DNA of 64,000 bases, from the NCBI GenBank assembly GCA_024072375.1, contig CP099617.1, forward strand, positions 167,001 through 231,000. The letters run 5' to 3'. Positions 53,980-64,000 of this stretch are shown piece after piece. The notes beneath the pieces were generated by a model. The model did not search any database. It was not told where the DNA came from and saw only the letters and a list, made by a program, of their open reading frames with translations. The position numbers were made by a program, and so were the translations under genes. The DNA is from Sphingomonadaceae bacterium OTU29LAMAA1. Its GTDB lineage: Bacteria; Pseudomonadota; Alphaproteobacteria; Sphingomonadales; Sphingomonadaceae. Numbering within the stretch: the first letter of the stretch is position 1; every line of letters begins with the position of its first letter.

Positions 53980-54470
53980 GGGTGTCGCCCGCACTCGCGC
54001 TGCTGCTGGCCGCGTGCGGATCGCAGCCGCAGCCGGCGCAGGACACGCCGGGCGCACGGCTGGAGGCGGCGGCGGTGCAGGCGGGGCTGGTGACCGATCC
54101 CGCCAGAGCGAGCCTCGCCGGTTCATGGGCGCGCGACACCGACCGCGTCTGCGTCGTGGAGCGGCAGGGGGATACGGCTCGGATCGGCGCGCTGATCGAC
54201 TACGGCGAAGGGCAGGGCTGTGCCGCGTCCGGCACCGCGCAACGGCGCGGCGACCGTATCGCCGTCACCTTCGGCGCGTGCCGGTTCACCGCCGATTTCG
54301 AGGGCGATCGCATCGTCTTTCCCGCCGAGGTGCCGGGCGTCTGCGATCGCTTGTGCACCGGCCGCGCCTCGCTCGCCGCGCTCACCGTCGACCATCTCAG
54401 CGCCTCCGCATCCGAAGCGGAGACGCTGCGCGCGCCATCGGGAAAGTTGCTCTGCCCCGCAGGTGAGTAG
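53976..54470 (+). CDS. Putative lipoprotein of unknown function
   Basis: 164 residues. It begins [20 protein letters not shown] with a lipobox (LLAAC). The mature domain has several Cys ([31 protein letters not shown]) and looks like a small secreted beta-rich domain. No family is recognised. It overlaps the hisI stop by 4 bases. It ends 37 bases before the second MerR gene. Confidence 0.65.
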   Translation: MRVSPALALLLAACGSQPQPAQDTPGARLEAAAVQAGLVTDPARASLAGSWARDTDRVCVVERQGDTARIGALIDYGEGQGCAASGTAQRRGDRIAVTFGACRFTADFEGDRIVFPAEVPGVCDRLCTGRASLAALTVDHLSASASEAETLRAPSGKLLCPAGE

Positions 54471-54475
54471 ATTGA

Positions 54476-54491
54476 CGTTGACGTAAACGTG
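54476..54491. promoter_or_regulatory. Near-palindromic operator before the second MerR gene
   Basis: ACGTTGACGTAAACGT matches its reverse complement at 14 of 16 positions. It lies 17 bases before the MerR start, within a likely promoter (TTGACG at 54473-54478). The half-sites resemble those known for LiuR-type MerR regulators of fatty- and branched-chain acid oxidation. The core TTGACGTAA also occurs, inverted, between fadA and fadD. Confidence 0.5.
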
Positions 54492-54507
54492 ATGTAACTC
54501 GTCCGGC

Positions 54508-54933
54508 ATGGCCTCGTCACCCGCTTATGCCCTGATCGAGCATCGCCACGATCGCGACCATTTCACGATTTCCGACTTGTCCGACGAGTTCGGCGTCACC
54601 GCACGTGCGTTGCGCTTTTACGAGGACGAGGGGCTGATCGCGCCCGAGCGGCGGGGCACGCAGCGCATCTATTCGCACCGCGATCGCGCCCGGCTGGCGT
54701 GGATATTGCGCGGCAAGCGGGTCGGTTTCTCGCTCGGCGAAATCCGCGAGATGATCGACCTGTACGACGTCGGCGATGGCCGGCGCATCCAGCGGCAGGT
54801 GTCGATCGACCGCTGCCGCGCGCGGATCGCGCTGCTCGAACGGCAGAAGCAGGACATCGACGCCGCCATCGCCGAACTCAACGAATTCGTGACGGTCGTC
54901 GAGGCCGTCCACGTCAGCGACAAACAAGCCTAA
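54508..54933 (+). CDS. MerR-family regulator, copy 2 (next to acyl-CoA dehydrogenase)
   Basis: 141 residues. A leader of about 18 residues precedes the HTH (FTISDLSDEFGVTARALRFY), followed by RDRARLAWILRGKRVGFSLG and a coiled coil. It has no Cys metal site. It resembles the MerR at 53073 throughout, so the two are likely paralogues with related operators. It is 16 bases upstream of an acyl-CoA dehydrogenase gene and probably controls it. The palindrome at 54476-54491 lies in its own promoter, consistent with autoregulation. Confidence 0.88.
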   Translation: MASSPAYALIEHRHDRDHFTISDLSDEFGVTARALRFYEDEGLIAPERRGTQRIYSHRDRARLAWILRGKRVGFSLGEIREMIDLYDVGDGRRIQRQVSIDRCRARIALLERQKQDIDAAIAELNEFVTVVEAVHVSDKQA

Positions 54934-54949
54934 TTTTAGGGATAACCAG

Positions 54950-56752
<1,803 letters not shown>

Positions 56753-56769
56753 GCTGACCCGCTGATTCC

Positions 56770-56844
56770 GTCATTGCAAGTGTGGCGAAGCAATCCAGGG
56801 CGTCCTGATCCGACCTTGGATTGCTTCGCTACGCTCGCAATGAC
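56770..56844. repeat. GTCATTGC-type inverted repeat
   Basis: Arms of roughly 30 bases (GTCATTGCAAGTGTGGCGAA and its near reverse complement ending at 56844) around a short loop. GTCATTGC...GCGAAGCAATCCA-like units are a common intergenic repeat in alphaproteobacteria. It lies just after the acyl-CoA dehydrogenase gene. Confidence 0.7.
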
Positions 56845-56913
56845 TGGCAGTGACGTCGGCCGTCATCAACGAGGCGCACCCTAACCCAGCCGTTCAGCGA
56901 CACGCCGGACCCA

Positions 56914-57147
56914 TCAACCCAGCCGATCCGCCAATGTCCGGATCGCCTGCCCTGCCAATACGGTCACCCGTTCGCCGTCCAGCACCACCGGATGCTCGGG
57001 TCGCAGGATCGCGTCGTTCTGCAACGTGTTGTCGAGCGCCAGCCACGCACGGACGGCATTCTCCAGGCTCGTCACCTCCGGCACTTCGTTCCCGCCGCGC
57101 TCGACGTTGGCGAGCACCGCGCTCATGCGCCAGTCGACGCCGCTCAT
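56914..57147 (-). CDS. Small protein of unknown function coupled to an SDR
   Basis: 77 residues. Its ATG overlaps the SDR stop (ATGA), which supports translation. Begins MSGVDWRMSAVLANVERGG and has DNTLQNDAILRPEHPVVLDG. No signal, membrane segment or known motif. No family is recognised. Confidence 0.6.
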   Translation of the reverse strand: MSGVDWRMSAVLANVERGGNEVPEVTSLENAVRAWLALDNTLQNDAILRPEHPVVLDGERVTVLAGQAIRTLADRLG

Positions 57148-58193
57148 GCCCGATCACCTTGCCTGCCGATACGCGCCGGCCGGTCGGGATCACGCGATGG
57201 ATGGCCGTAAACGAACGCGCCGACGCCGGCCGCGATGGTCGCAGCGACGGCGGCGGTGATGCCGGGATGCTTGGCCGCGGCGGTGTAGAGGCTGGTTGTG
57301 CGCGCCGCGGGATGCTCGCCCGAACGCACGCGACCGGTCGCGGTGCTGGCGAACAGGTTGCCGGGGCCGGGCTGTTCCTTCGTCGGATCGACGAAGCTCG
57401 CCGCTGCCTTCGGCGCGAGGCGATCGAACAGATGCGGGAAATGCGCCGCGAACAGCGCCTGCGCGCGACCGGCGCCGCCCACGGTCAGGTCCCGCTTCGG
57501 ATGCGTCGCACAGAACAGGATCGCATCGGCAACCAGCTTCGGGTCATATACCGGGGGCGGCACCTGAGCCTCGCCGCCGGCGTGATTGATGGCATGCTGC
57601 GCGACCGGCGTATCGATACCCGATGGCTTCACGAGCGTGACGACGATCGGTACGCCTTCGGTCGCCAGTTCCATGCGCAGCGTGTCGACATAGGCCTTTG
57701 CAGCATGCTTCGTCGCGGCATAGGCGCCCATCAGCGGGCTCGGCATGTCCGACGCGATCGAGCCGATCGTGATCAGCGCGCCGCCGGCATCCCGCAGATG
57801 CGGCACCGCGGCGCGGCATCCGTGCACCATCCCGAAATAGTTGGTGCGAAACAGCTGGCGGTGCTCGTCGTCCGGAACGTCGAGCAGTTTGCCATAGATG
57901 GCGCTGCCCGCGTTGTTCACCCAGGTGTCGATCCGTCCGAAGCGCTGGACGGCGTGGCTGGCCGCCGCACGAACCGCCTCGGGGTCGCCGACATCGGCGG
58001 CATGGAAATCCGCGGTGCCGCCAGCGGCGGTGATTTCTGCCACGATGCTTTGCAGGGCTTCCCCGTCGCGTGCGACGAGCACCACCTTGGCCCCTTGGCG
58101 CGCGGCCGACTGCGCCGTTTCCAGCCCGATGCCGGAACTCGCCCCGGTAATGACGATCACTTGCTCGGACAGCGGCTTGAGCATTGATTTCAT
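57144..58193 (-). CDS. Short-chain dehydrogenase with C-terminal membrane segment
   Basis: 349 residues, longer than the usual 250. The SDR core occupies about residues 10-265: VIVITGASSGIGLETAQSAA, NNAG in TWVNNAGSAIYG, Ser in ITIGSIASDM and YxxxK in AYAATKHAAKAY. The C-terminal extension has a membrane helix (ITAAVAATIAAGVGAFVYG) followed by a basic tail. GGAGACG before ATG 58193 fixes the start. Such extended SDRs are common in alphaproteobacteria. Substrate unknown. It overlaps the 77-residue ORF downstream. Confidence 0.88.
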   Translation of the reverse strand: MKSMLKPLSEQVIVITGASSGIGLETAQSAARQGAKVVLVARDGEALQSIVAEITAAGGTADFHAADVGDPEAVRAAASHAVQRFGRIDTWVNNAGSAIYGKLLDVPDDEHRQLFRTNYFGMVHGCRAAVPHLRDAGGALITIGSIASDMPSPLMGAYAATKHAAKAYVDTLRMELATEGVPIVVTLVKPSGIDTPVAQHAINHAGGEAQVPPPVYDPKLVADAILFCATHPKRDLTVGGAGRAQALFAAHFPHLFDRLAPKAAASFVDPTKEQPGPGNLFASTATGRVRSGEHPAARTTSLYTAAAKHPGITAAVAATIAAGVGAFVYGHPSRDPDRPARIGRQGDRA

Positions 58194-58335
58194 GGGCGAT
58201 CGTCTCCGGCAGCGTGGAACTGGTCAAGCGCCTCAGCGGCGGCGCCGGTTCCCTGCGATGGCGCCGGCACGCGGACAATCCGTCAGCCATGCGTCCGCAT
58301 CGGAACATTGCTGCACCGCAGGGGTTCGCCGCGCC

Positions 58336-58917
58336 ATGACCGACAACAACTCCGCGAACACCGCCAGCAAATATCCCTTGCTCGCGTTCCCCCACATCCA
58401 GCTCCACGGCGTGGTCGACGACATGATGTACGCGCGCTTCAAGACGCAGCTGGCGGACGCGCCGCAGGACGGCCCGCTGGTCGTGTCGATCACCACGCTC
58501 GGCGGCGATCCCGAAATGGGCCGCGCGATGGGCGCCGATATCCGTCTGCTACGGGATTATTCCGGTCGCGAAATACTGTTTCTCGGCAAGGTTGCGGTCT
58601 ATTCTGCCGGTGCGACCTTCATGTCAGCGTTCCCGGTCGAAAAGCGGTTCCTGACCCGCGGCACCCGGCTGATGCTGCACGAACGTTCGATGACGAGCAC
58701 GATCAACCTGTCCGGCCCCCTGACGACACTGCCGGCAATGCTCAAGGCCAAGCTGCACGAGATCGAGGAATCGGTGAAGATTCAGGAAGAGGGCTTCCGC
58801 GACATCGTCCGCGGCTCTGGCGTCACCTTCGAGGAATTGCAGAGCAAGGCGCCATCCAACTGGTATATCGAGGCGGAAGAGGCGCGCGACCGTGGCCTCG
58901 TTCTTGATGTGATCTGA
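58336..58917 (+). CDS. ClpP-like serine peptidase-family protein
   Basis: 193 residues of the ClpP/crotonase-type fold. The nucleophile Ser lies in [15 protein letters not shown] (ClpP-like, but the position is YSAGAT rather than GxASMAA), and the His in [11 protein letters not shown]. The Asp position is less clear. A coiled helix ([16 protein letters not shown] region [16 protein letters not shown]) and a C-terminal VLDVI, as in ClpP tails, complete it. It is not the canonical housekeeping ClpP, which is usually next to clpX. Likely a ClpP paralogue or SppA-like. No chaperone neighbour was seen. Confidence 0.8.
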   Translation: MTDNNSANTASKYPLLAFPHIQLHGVVDDMMYARFKTQLADAPQDGPLVVSITTLGGDPEMGRAMGADIRLLRDYSGREILFLGKVAVYSAGATFMSAFPVEKRFLTRGTRLMLHERSMTSTINLSGPLTTLPAMLKAKLHEIEESVKIQEEGFRDIVRGSGVTFEELQSKAPSNWYIEAEEARDRGLVLDVI

Positions 58918-58999
58918 TCCCGGCCTTATCTCTCGGGGGTTGCGCCGCGCCCCCGAAAGGCATAGCCGCAACGCAGCATTCAATAGGAGCGTAGCGGCG

Positions 59000-59785
59000 A
59001 TGGCCGAGTTCACCCTGCCCAAGAACAGCAAGGTCAAGGCAAAGGGGAAGGTCCATAAAACGACCGGTGACGCCAAGCGCATCAAGACCTTCAAGGTTTA
59101 TCGCTACGACCCCGATACCGCCGAGAACCCGCGCTACGACACGTTCGAGATCAATCTCGACGATTGCGGCCCGATGGTGCTCGACGCGCTGATCAAGATG
59201 AAGGCCGAGCAGGATTCCTCGCTCACCTTCCGCCGGTCCTGCCGCGAGGGCATCTGCGGATCGTGCTCGATGAACATCGACGGTCGCAACGGGCTCGCCT
59301 GCACCACCGCGATCGAGGACGTGAAGGGCGAGGTGAAGATCACCCCGCTGCCGGCGATGGACGTCATCAAGGATCTCGTCCCCGACTTCACGCACTTCTA
59401 CGCGCAGTACAGCTCCATCAAGCCGTGGATGCAGACGGTATCGCCGCCGCCTTCGGGCAAGGAGCGGCTCCAGTCGCCCGAGGATCGCGCAAAGCTCGAC
59501 GGGCTGTACGAATGCATCCTGTGCGCCTGCTGCTCGACATCCTGCCCCAGCTATTGGTGGAACGCCGACAAGTTCCTCGGCCCCGCGATCCTGCTCCAGG
59601 CGTATCGCTGGCTCGCCGACAGCCGCGACGAGATGACCGGCGAGCGGCTCGACCAGCTCGAGGATCCGTTCCGCCTGTATCGCTGCCACACGATCATGAA
59701 CTGTGCGAACACCTGTCCCAAGGGCCTCAATCCGGCCAAGGCGATCGCCGAGGTCAAGAAGATGGAAGCCGAGCGCATCCTGTAA
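59000..59785 (+). CDS. sdhB: Succinate dehydrogenase iron-sulfur subunit
   Basis: 261 residues. The [2Fe-2S] site is [20 protein letters not shown], and the [4Fe-4S]/[3Fe-4S] sites are [18 protein letters not shown] and [20 protein letters not shown]. Electrons pass from SdhA FAD to quinone. N-terminal tail is Lys-rich. ATG 59000 begins MAEFTLPKN. No sdhC, sdhD or sdhA lies directly upstream; the neighbour is the ClpP-like gene 82 bases away. Confidence 0.96.
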   Translation: MAEFTLPKNSKVKAKGKVHKTTGDAKRIKTFKVYRYDPDTAENPRYDTFEINLDDCGPMVLDALIKMKAEQDSSLTFRRSCREGICGSCSMNIDGRNGLACTTAIEDVKGEVKITPLPAMDVIKDLVPDFTHFYAQYSSIKPWMQTVSPPPSGKERLQSPEDRAKLDGLYECILCACCSTSCPSYWWNADKFLGPAILLQAYRWLADSRDEMTGERLDQLEDPFRLYRCHTIMNCANTCPKGLNPAKAIAEVKKMEAERIL

Positions 59786-59791
59786 TCGACG

Positions 59792-60262
59792 GTGACTGAC
59801 ACGCCTTCACCGGTCTTCAGTTACGAGGACGATCCGGAGCTGCCGGGCTGGAAACGCTGGCAGTTCCGCGACACCACGCGCTACAATGCGTTCATCGAAC
59901 CGCTGCACGTCCGCGTCGAGGGCGGCGTCGCCCGCGTCCGGATGCTGCCGCGGCACGAACATTCCAACATGCGGGGCCATGTCCACGGCGGCGCGCTGCT
60001 CGGCTTCATGGACGTGGCGCTGTTCGCGGCGTCGCGCGGCTTCGGCGTGCTCGGGGCAGGGGGTGCGGTGACGCTCGACCTGTCGGCCCAGTTCATCGGC
60101 GGCGGCACGATCGGCGTGCCGATGGAGGCGCGCATCGAACTGTTGCGCGAAACCAGCCGCATGCTCTTCCTCCGCGGTCTGGTCGTGCAGGACGACAGGC
60201 CGACGATCGCCAGCTTCACCGGCACCCTGCGCAAATCAACCCCGCCGCCCTCGCTGCAATAA
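59792..60262 (+). CDS. PaaI-type thioesterase (hotdog fold)
   Basis: 156 residues of the 4HBT/PaaI hotdog family. The active-site loop is MRGHVHGGALLGFMDVALFA, with a typical HGG. Strands follow (GGAVTLDLSAQFIGG, RMLFLRGLVVQDD). It hydrolyses acyl-CoA esters of unknown type. The GTG start is only 6 bases after the sdhB stop, so it is likely co-transcribed with sdhB. Confidence 0.88.
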   Translation: MTDTPSPVFSYEDDPELPGWKRWQFRDTTRYNAFIEPLHVRVEGGVARVRMLPRHEHSNMRGHVHGGALLGFMDVALFAASRGFGVLGAGGAVTLDLSAQFIGGGTIGVPMEARIELLRETSRMLFLRGLVVQDDRPTIASFTGTLRKSTPPPSLQ

Positions 60263-60268
60263 TTTCCG

Positions 60269-60343
60269 TGCTCCTGCGAACGCAGGAGCCCAGAGCCACG
60301 AGCGTCGAAGCCGATATCCCGGGCTCCTGCGCTCGCAGGAGCA
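60269..60343. repeat. TGCTCCTGCG-family paired hairpin repeat
   Basis: A TGCTCCTGCG/CGCAGGAGC hairpin at the left (60269-60289) and a second at the right (60321-60343), separated by a spacer that begins CCCAGAGCCACGAG. It is the same family as 53491-53568 but in the opposite orientation. It lies in the gap before zapE. Confidence 0.75.
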
Positions 60344-60348
60344 TTAGA

Positions 60349-61449
60349 ATGACCAAAGTCCTCAACGCCTATGACGCGCTCGTCGCCGCCGGCGAACTCC
60401 GCACCGACCCGGAACAGCGCGCCGCCGCCATCCGCCTCGACACGCTCGCCGCCGAACTGGAAGCACCGAAGAAAACGGGCTTCCTCGCCCGCCTGACCGG
60501 CCGCTCGGCGAAGGCGCCCTGCGGCGTCTACATGTTCGGTGATGTCGGTCGCGGCAAGTCGATGATGATGGACCTGTTCTTCGCCAACCTGGCCATCGAC
60601 CGCAAGCGCCGCGTCCACTTCTCGGAATTCATGATCGAGGTCCACGGCCGCATCGCGATCGAGCGCCGCAAGGAAGCCGGCGACCCGATCGCCCCCGTCG
60701 CCGCCGCGCTCGCTGAAGAAACCCGCCTGCTCGCGTTCGACGAGATGATGGTGACAAACTCGCCCGACGCGATGATCCTCAGCCGTCTGTTCACCGGCCT
60801 GCTGGAGGCGGGCGTCACCGTCGTCACCACCTCCAATCGCGCGCCCGCCGATCTCTACAAGAACGGCCTCAACCGCGAACACTTTCTGCCCTTCATCGCG
60901 CTCATCCAGAGCCGCCTCGACGTGGTGACGCTGAACGGCCCGATCGATTATCGCCGCGACAGGCTCGGCCAGCAGAATACCTGGCTCGTCCCCAACGGAC
61001 CGGAGGCGACAGCGAACCTCTCCGCCGCCTTCTTCCGCCTCACCGATCACGAGGTGACCGAGCCGATCCCGGCCGAGGATATCGTCGTTCAGGGCCGCAC
61101 GTTGCATGTCCCCAAGACGCTGAAAGGCGTCGCGGTCTTCTCGTTCAAGAAGCTGTGTGGCGAGGCGAGGGGCGCGGCAGATTACATCGCGCTCGCCCGC
61201 CGCTATCACACCGTCATCCTCGTCGGCATACCGCGGCTCGGCCCCGAAAACCGCAACGAGGCCGCCCGCTTCGTTGCCCTGATCGATGCTCTGTACGAGC
61301 ATAAGGTGAAGCTGCTCGCTGCTGCCGATGCCGAACCCGATGCGCTCTACCCGGAGGGCGACGGCCGCTTCGAATTCCAACGGACCGTCAGCCGGCTCGA
61401 GGAGATGCGCTCCGAAGATTACCTAGCGCAAGGACACGGCAGTGCCTAA
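60349..61449 (+). CDS. zapE: AFG1-like ATPase, cell division protein ZapE
   Basis: 366 residues, AFG1/ZapE AAA-type ATPase. Walker A is GVYMFGDVGRGKSMMMDLFF (about 61-80), Walker B LLAFDEMMV, and the sensor region VVTTSNRAP. ADLYKNGLNREHFLPFIALI is the family-typical block. ZapE affects Z-ring stability, and mitochondrial AFG1 is a mitochondrial quality-control ATPase. In many alphaproteobacteria it lies just upstream of mdh and sucCDAB, as here. ATG 60349 follows the repeat directly. Confidence 0.93.
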   Translation: MTKVLNAYDALVAAGELRTDPEQRAAAIRLDTLAAELEAPKKTGFLARLTGRSAKAPCGVYMFGDVGRGKSMMMDLFFANLAIDRKRRVHFSEFMIEVHGRIAIERRKEAGDPIAPVAAALAEETRLLAFDEMMVTNSPDAMILSRLFTGLLEAGVTVVTTSNRAPADLYKNGLNREHFLPFIALIQSRLDVVTLNGPIDYRRDRLGQQNTWLVPNGPEATANLSAAFFRLTDHEVTEPIPAEDIVVQGRTLHVPKTLKGVAVFSFKKLCGEARGAADYIALARRYHTVILVGIPRLGPENRNEAARFVALIDALYEHKVKLLAAADAEPDALYPEGDGRFEFQRTVSRLEEMRSEDYLAQGHGSA

Positions 61450-61498
61450 TTGCACCTGCGAACCATTATCAACCAAAGTCTTGGCCCGTCTCGATTAG

Positions 61499-62533
<1,035 letters not shown>

Positions 62534-62627
62534 TCGAAATCTTGCAGGGCGGGCGGTGATCGGTCGCCCTGCACCTTATCGCTCTACCTCCGCCGTGTCG
62601 GAGGTCGCGCCACATTCAGGAGCCTCC

Positions 62628-63512
62628 ATGAGCATCCTCGTCAACAAGAACACCAAGGTCATCACCCAGGGCATGACCGGCGAAACCGGCAGCTTCCATA
62701 CCAAGGCGGCGCTGGAATACGGCACGCAGATGGTCGGCGGCGTGACGCCGGGCAAGGGCGGCACCGAGCATCTCGGCCTGCCGGTCTACAACACCGTCGC
62801 GGAGGCGAAGTCGAAGACCGGCGCCGATGCGTCGGTGATCTACGTCCCGCCGCCCTTCGCCGCGGATTCGATCCTCGAGGCGATCGATGCCGAAATCCCG
62901 CTGATCGTCACGATTACCGAAGGCATCCCGGTGCTCGACATGGTCCGCGTCAAGCGCGCGCTGTCGGGCAGCAAGTCGCGCCTGATCGGCCCGAACTGCC
63001 CCGGCGTGCTGACGCCCGGCGAGTGCAAGATCGGCATCATGCCCGGCAGCATCTTCAAGCAGGGCTCGGTCGGCGTCGTTTCACGCTCCGGTACGCTGAC
63101 CTATGAGGCGGTGTTCCAGACCTCGAACGCCGGGCTCGGCCAGACCACCGCGGTCGGCATCGGCGGCGATCCGGTCAACGGCACCAACTTCATCGACGTG
63201 CTCGAACTGTTTCTCGCGGACGAAGCCACGCAGTCGATCATCATGATCGGCGAAATCGGCGGCGACGCCGAAGAGCAGGCCGCGCAGTTCCTGATCGACG
63301 AGGCCAAGCGTGGCCGCAAGAAGCCGATGGCCGGCTTCATCGCAGGCCGCACCGCACCTCCGGGCCGTCGCATGGGCCATGCCGGCGCGATCGTGTCGGG
63401 CGGCAAGGGTGATGCGGAAAGCAAGATCGCCGCGATGGAAGCCGCCGGGATCAAGGTCGCCGCCAGCCCCAGCGAGCTGGGTTCGACCCTGCTGGAAGTG
63501 TTGAACGGCTAA
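62628..63512 (+). CDS. sucD: Succinyl-CoA synthetase alpha subunit
   Basis: 294 residues. The CoA-binding domain begins [20 protein letters not shown]. The catalytic phospho-His is in [40 protein letters not shown] and [14 protein letters not shown] are typical. It converts succinyl-CoA to succinate with NTP formation, together with SucC. sucC is not next to it, unlike the common sucCD layout; mdh lies upstream and sucA downstream. Confidence 0.96.
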   Translation: MSILVNKNTKVITQGMTGETGSFHTKAALEYGTQMVGGVTPGKGGTEHLGLPVYNTVAEAKSKTGADASVIYVPPPFAADSILEAIDAEIPLIVTITEGIPVLDMVRVKRALSGSKSRLIGPNCPGVLTPGECKIGIMPGSIFKQGSVGVVSRSGTLTYEAVFQTSNAGLGQTTAVGIGGDPVNGTNFIDVLELFLADEATQSIIMIGEIGGDAEEQAAQFLIDEAKRGRKKPMAGFIAGRTAPPGRRMGHAGAIVSGGKGDAESKIAAMEAAGIKVAASPSELGSTLLEVLNG

Positions 63513-63520
63513 TACCAAAA

Positions 63521-63654
63521 TCCCTCTCCCATCGGGAGAGGGAGGGAGCGGCGCAGCCGCGGAAGGGTGAGGGCAGGTGGGCCTTCCCCTTCGACCCTCA
63601 CCCTCCCACCGCCCCGCGGGCGGCGGGCCCCTCCCTCTCCCGATGGGAGAGGGA
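63521..63654. repeat. Perfect long inverted repeat between sucD and sucA
   Basis: A perfect 26-bp inverted repeat (63521-63546 and 63629-63654). Each arm is itself a small hairpin (CCCTCTCCC/GGGAGAGGG). The region between carries further GC-rich inverted pieces. It lies between two TCA-cycle genes of one presumed operon, so it might reduce or process the downstream transcript. Related to the CCTCCC elements at 41511-41562 and 47629-47780. Confidence 0.75.
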
Positions 63655-63669
63655 AATAGGAAGAAGACC

Positions 63670-64000
63670 ATGGGCTACGAAGGTCAGGATTTCAGCGACA
63701 TCGCCGCCGGCGTGTCCCCAGCGTACATCGAAGCGCTCTACGCCAAGTATCAGGCAGACCAGTCGTCGGTCGACCTCGGCTGGCGCGGGTTCTTCGAAGG
63801 TCTGGAGCAGGGCAGCGGCGGTCCGAGCTGGACCAACAAACGCTGGCCGCTGACCACCACCGACGACCTGACCGCCGGCCTCGATCCCACCCAGATGGAG
63901 CCTGCGCCGAAGCCGGCGAAAGGCGGCAAGCCCGCCGCAGCCGCTGCGCCCGCGCCGTCGAAGGACGACATCATCAAGGCCGCCGGCGACGCGATCCGCG
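63670..64000 (+). CDS. sucA: 2-oxoglutarate dehydrogenase E1 component, N-terminal fragment
   Basis: 110 codons, open at the right edge. It begins MGYEGQDFSDIAAGVSPAYI, then EALYAKYQADQSSVDLGWRG and FFEGL, the conserved N-terminal block that contacts E2. A Lys/Ala/Pro-rich linker (PAPKPAKGGKPAAAAAPAPS) follows. The TPP-binding part lies outside the window. It would catalyse the first step of the 2-oxoglutarate dehydrogenase complex. Confidence 0.9.
   Translation, partial: MGYEGQDFSDIAAGVSPAYIEALYAKYQADQSSVDLGWRGFFEGLEQGSGGPSWTNKRWPLTTTDDLTAGLDPTQMEPAPKPAKGGKPAAAAAPAPSKDDIIKAAGDAIR

Overview
The window is high-GC chromosomal DNA of an alphaproteobacterium, most likely Sphingomonas or a close relative. 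That placement rests on the gene mix: a mdh-sucD-sucA block preceded by zapE, a PaoABC-type aldehyde oxidoreductase, an HWE histidine kinase coupled to a single-domain response regulator, a possible EcfG-type promoter, UbiK, and many short GC-rich intergenic inverted repeats. It is inference from protein families and composition, not a database match. The left edge cuts a secreted protein on the minus strand and the right edge cuts sucA.

Region 1 (1-9.8 kb) is mostly housekeeping: merC and a Zur-like repressor, dxs with a tiny stop-overlapping membrane ORF, an AbrB/PIN toxin-antitoxin pair whose toxin is frameshifted, a small serine hydrolase, tlyA, tspO, ubiK, a YbjN protein, proC, a MarR regulator divergent from ilvE, and tRNA-Gln(TTG). 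Region 2 (9.8-12 kb) follows the tRNA. It has lower-GC DNA without a recognisable gene, a 54-residue membrane ORF, a decayed metallo-beta-lactamase-fold gene and a glutathione transferase. Region 3 (12.2-19.2 kb) holds a PoxB-type pyruvate oxidase, an orphan response regulator, the kinase/regulator pair, a two-part periplasmic/PH-like membrane protein and a potassium-channel protein with a TrkA-N domain.

Region 4 (19.4-23.8 kb) is the most unusual block. An AraC regulator is divergent from four tightly packed genes: an SDR, a flavin monooxygenase fused to a complete TspO domain, a DCC (DUF393) protein and a DUF427 protein. The last three overlap stop-to-start. Region 5 (23.8-28.9 kb) looks like a partial trans-4-hydroxyproline utilisation cluster: a proline-type M24 peptidase divergent from a DHDPS-family deaminase, a hydroxyproline epimerase and a GntR/FCD regulator. 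A perfect 18-bp palindrome overlaps the predicted -10 element in the divergent promoter. A nucleotide-sugar epimerase closes the block.

Region 6 (29-41.4 kb) holds a secreted S9 peptidase, a LysR-pirin-FMN reductase redox group, malate synthase G divergent from a LysR regulator, a DHA2 exporter divergent from a PAS/winged-helix protein, and a photolyase. Region 7 (41.6-56.8 kb) carries paoABC and then a fatty-acid group: a FadL porin with a DUF2147 protein, a FadN-type multifunctional enzyme with a thiolase, FadD, two related MerR regulators and a large acyl-CoA dehydrogenase. Three intergenic sites there share ACGT-rich sequence that could be MerR operators. hisI lies between the MerR genes. 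Region 8 (56.9-64 kb) has an SDR with a C-terminal membrane segment, a stand-alone ClpP-like protein, sdhB, a thioesterase, zapE, mdh, sucD and the start of sucA.

Several families of intergenic inverted repeats recur. No CRISPR array, insertion sequence or prophage was seen.
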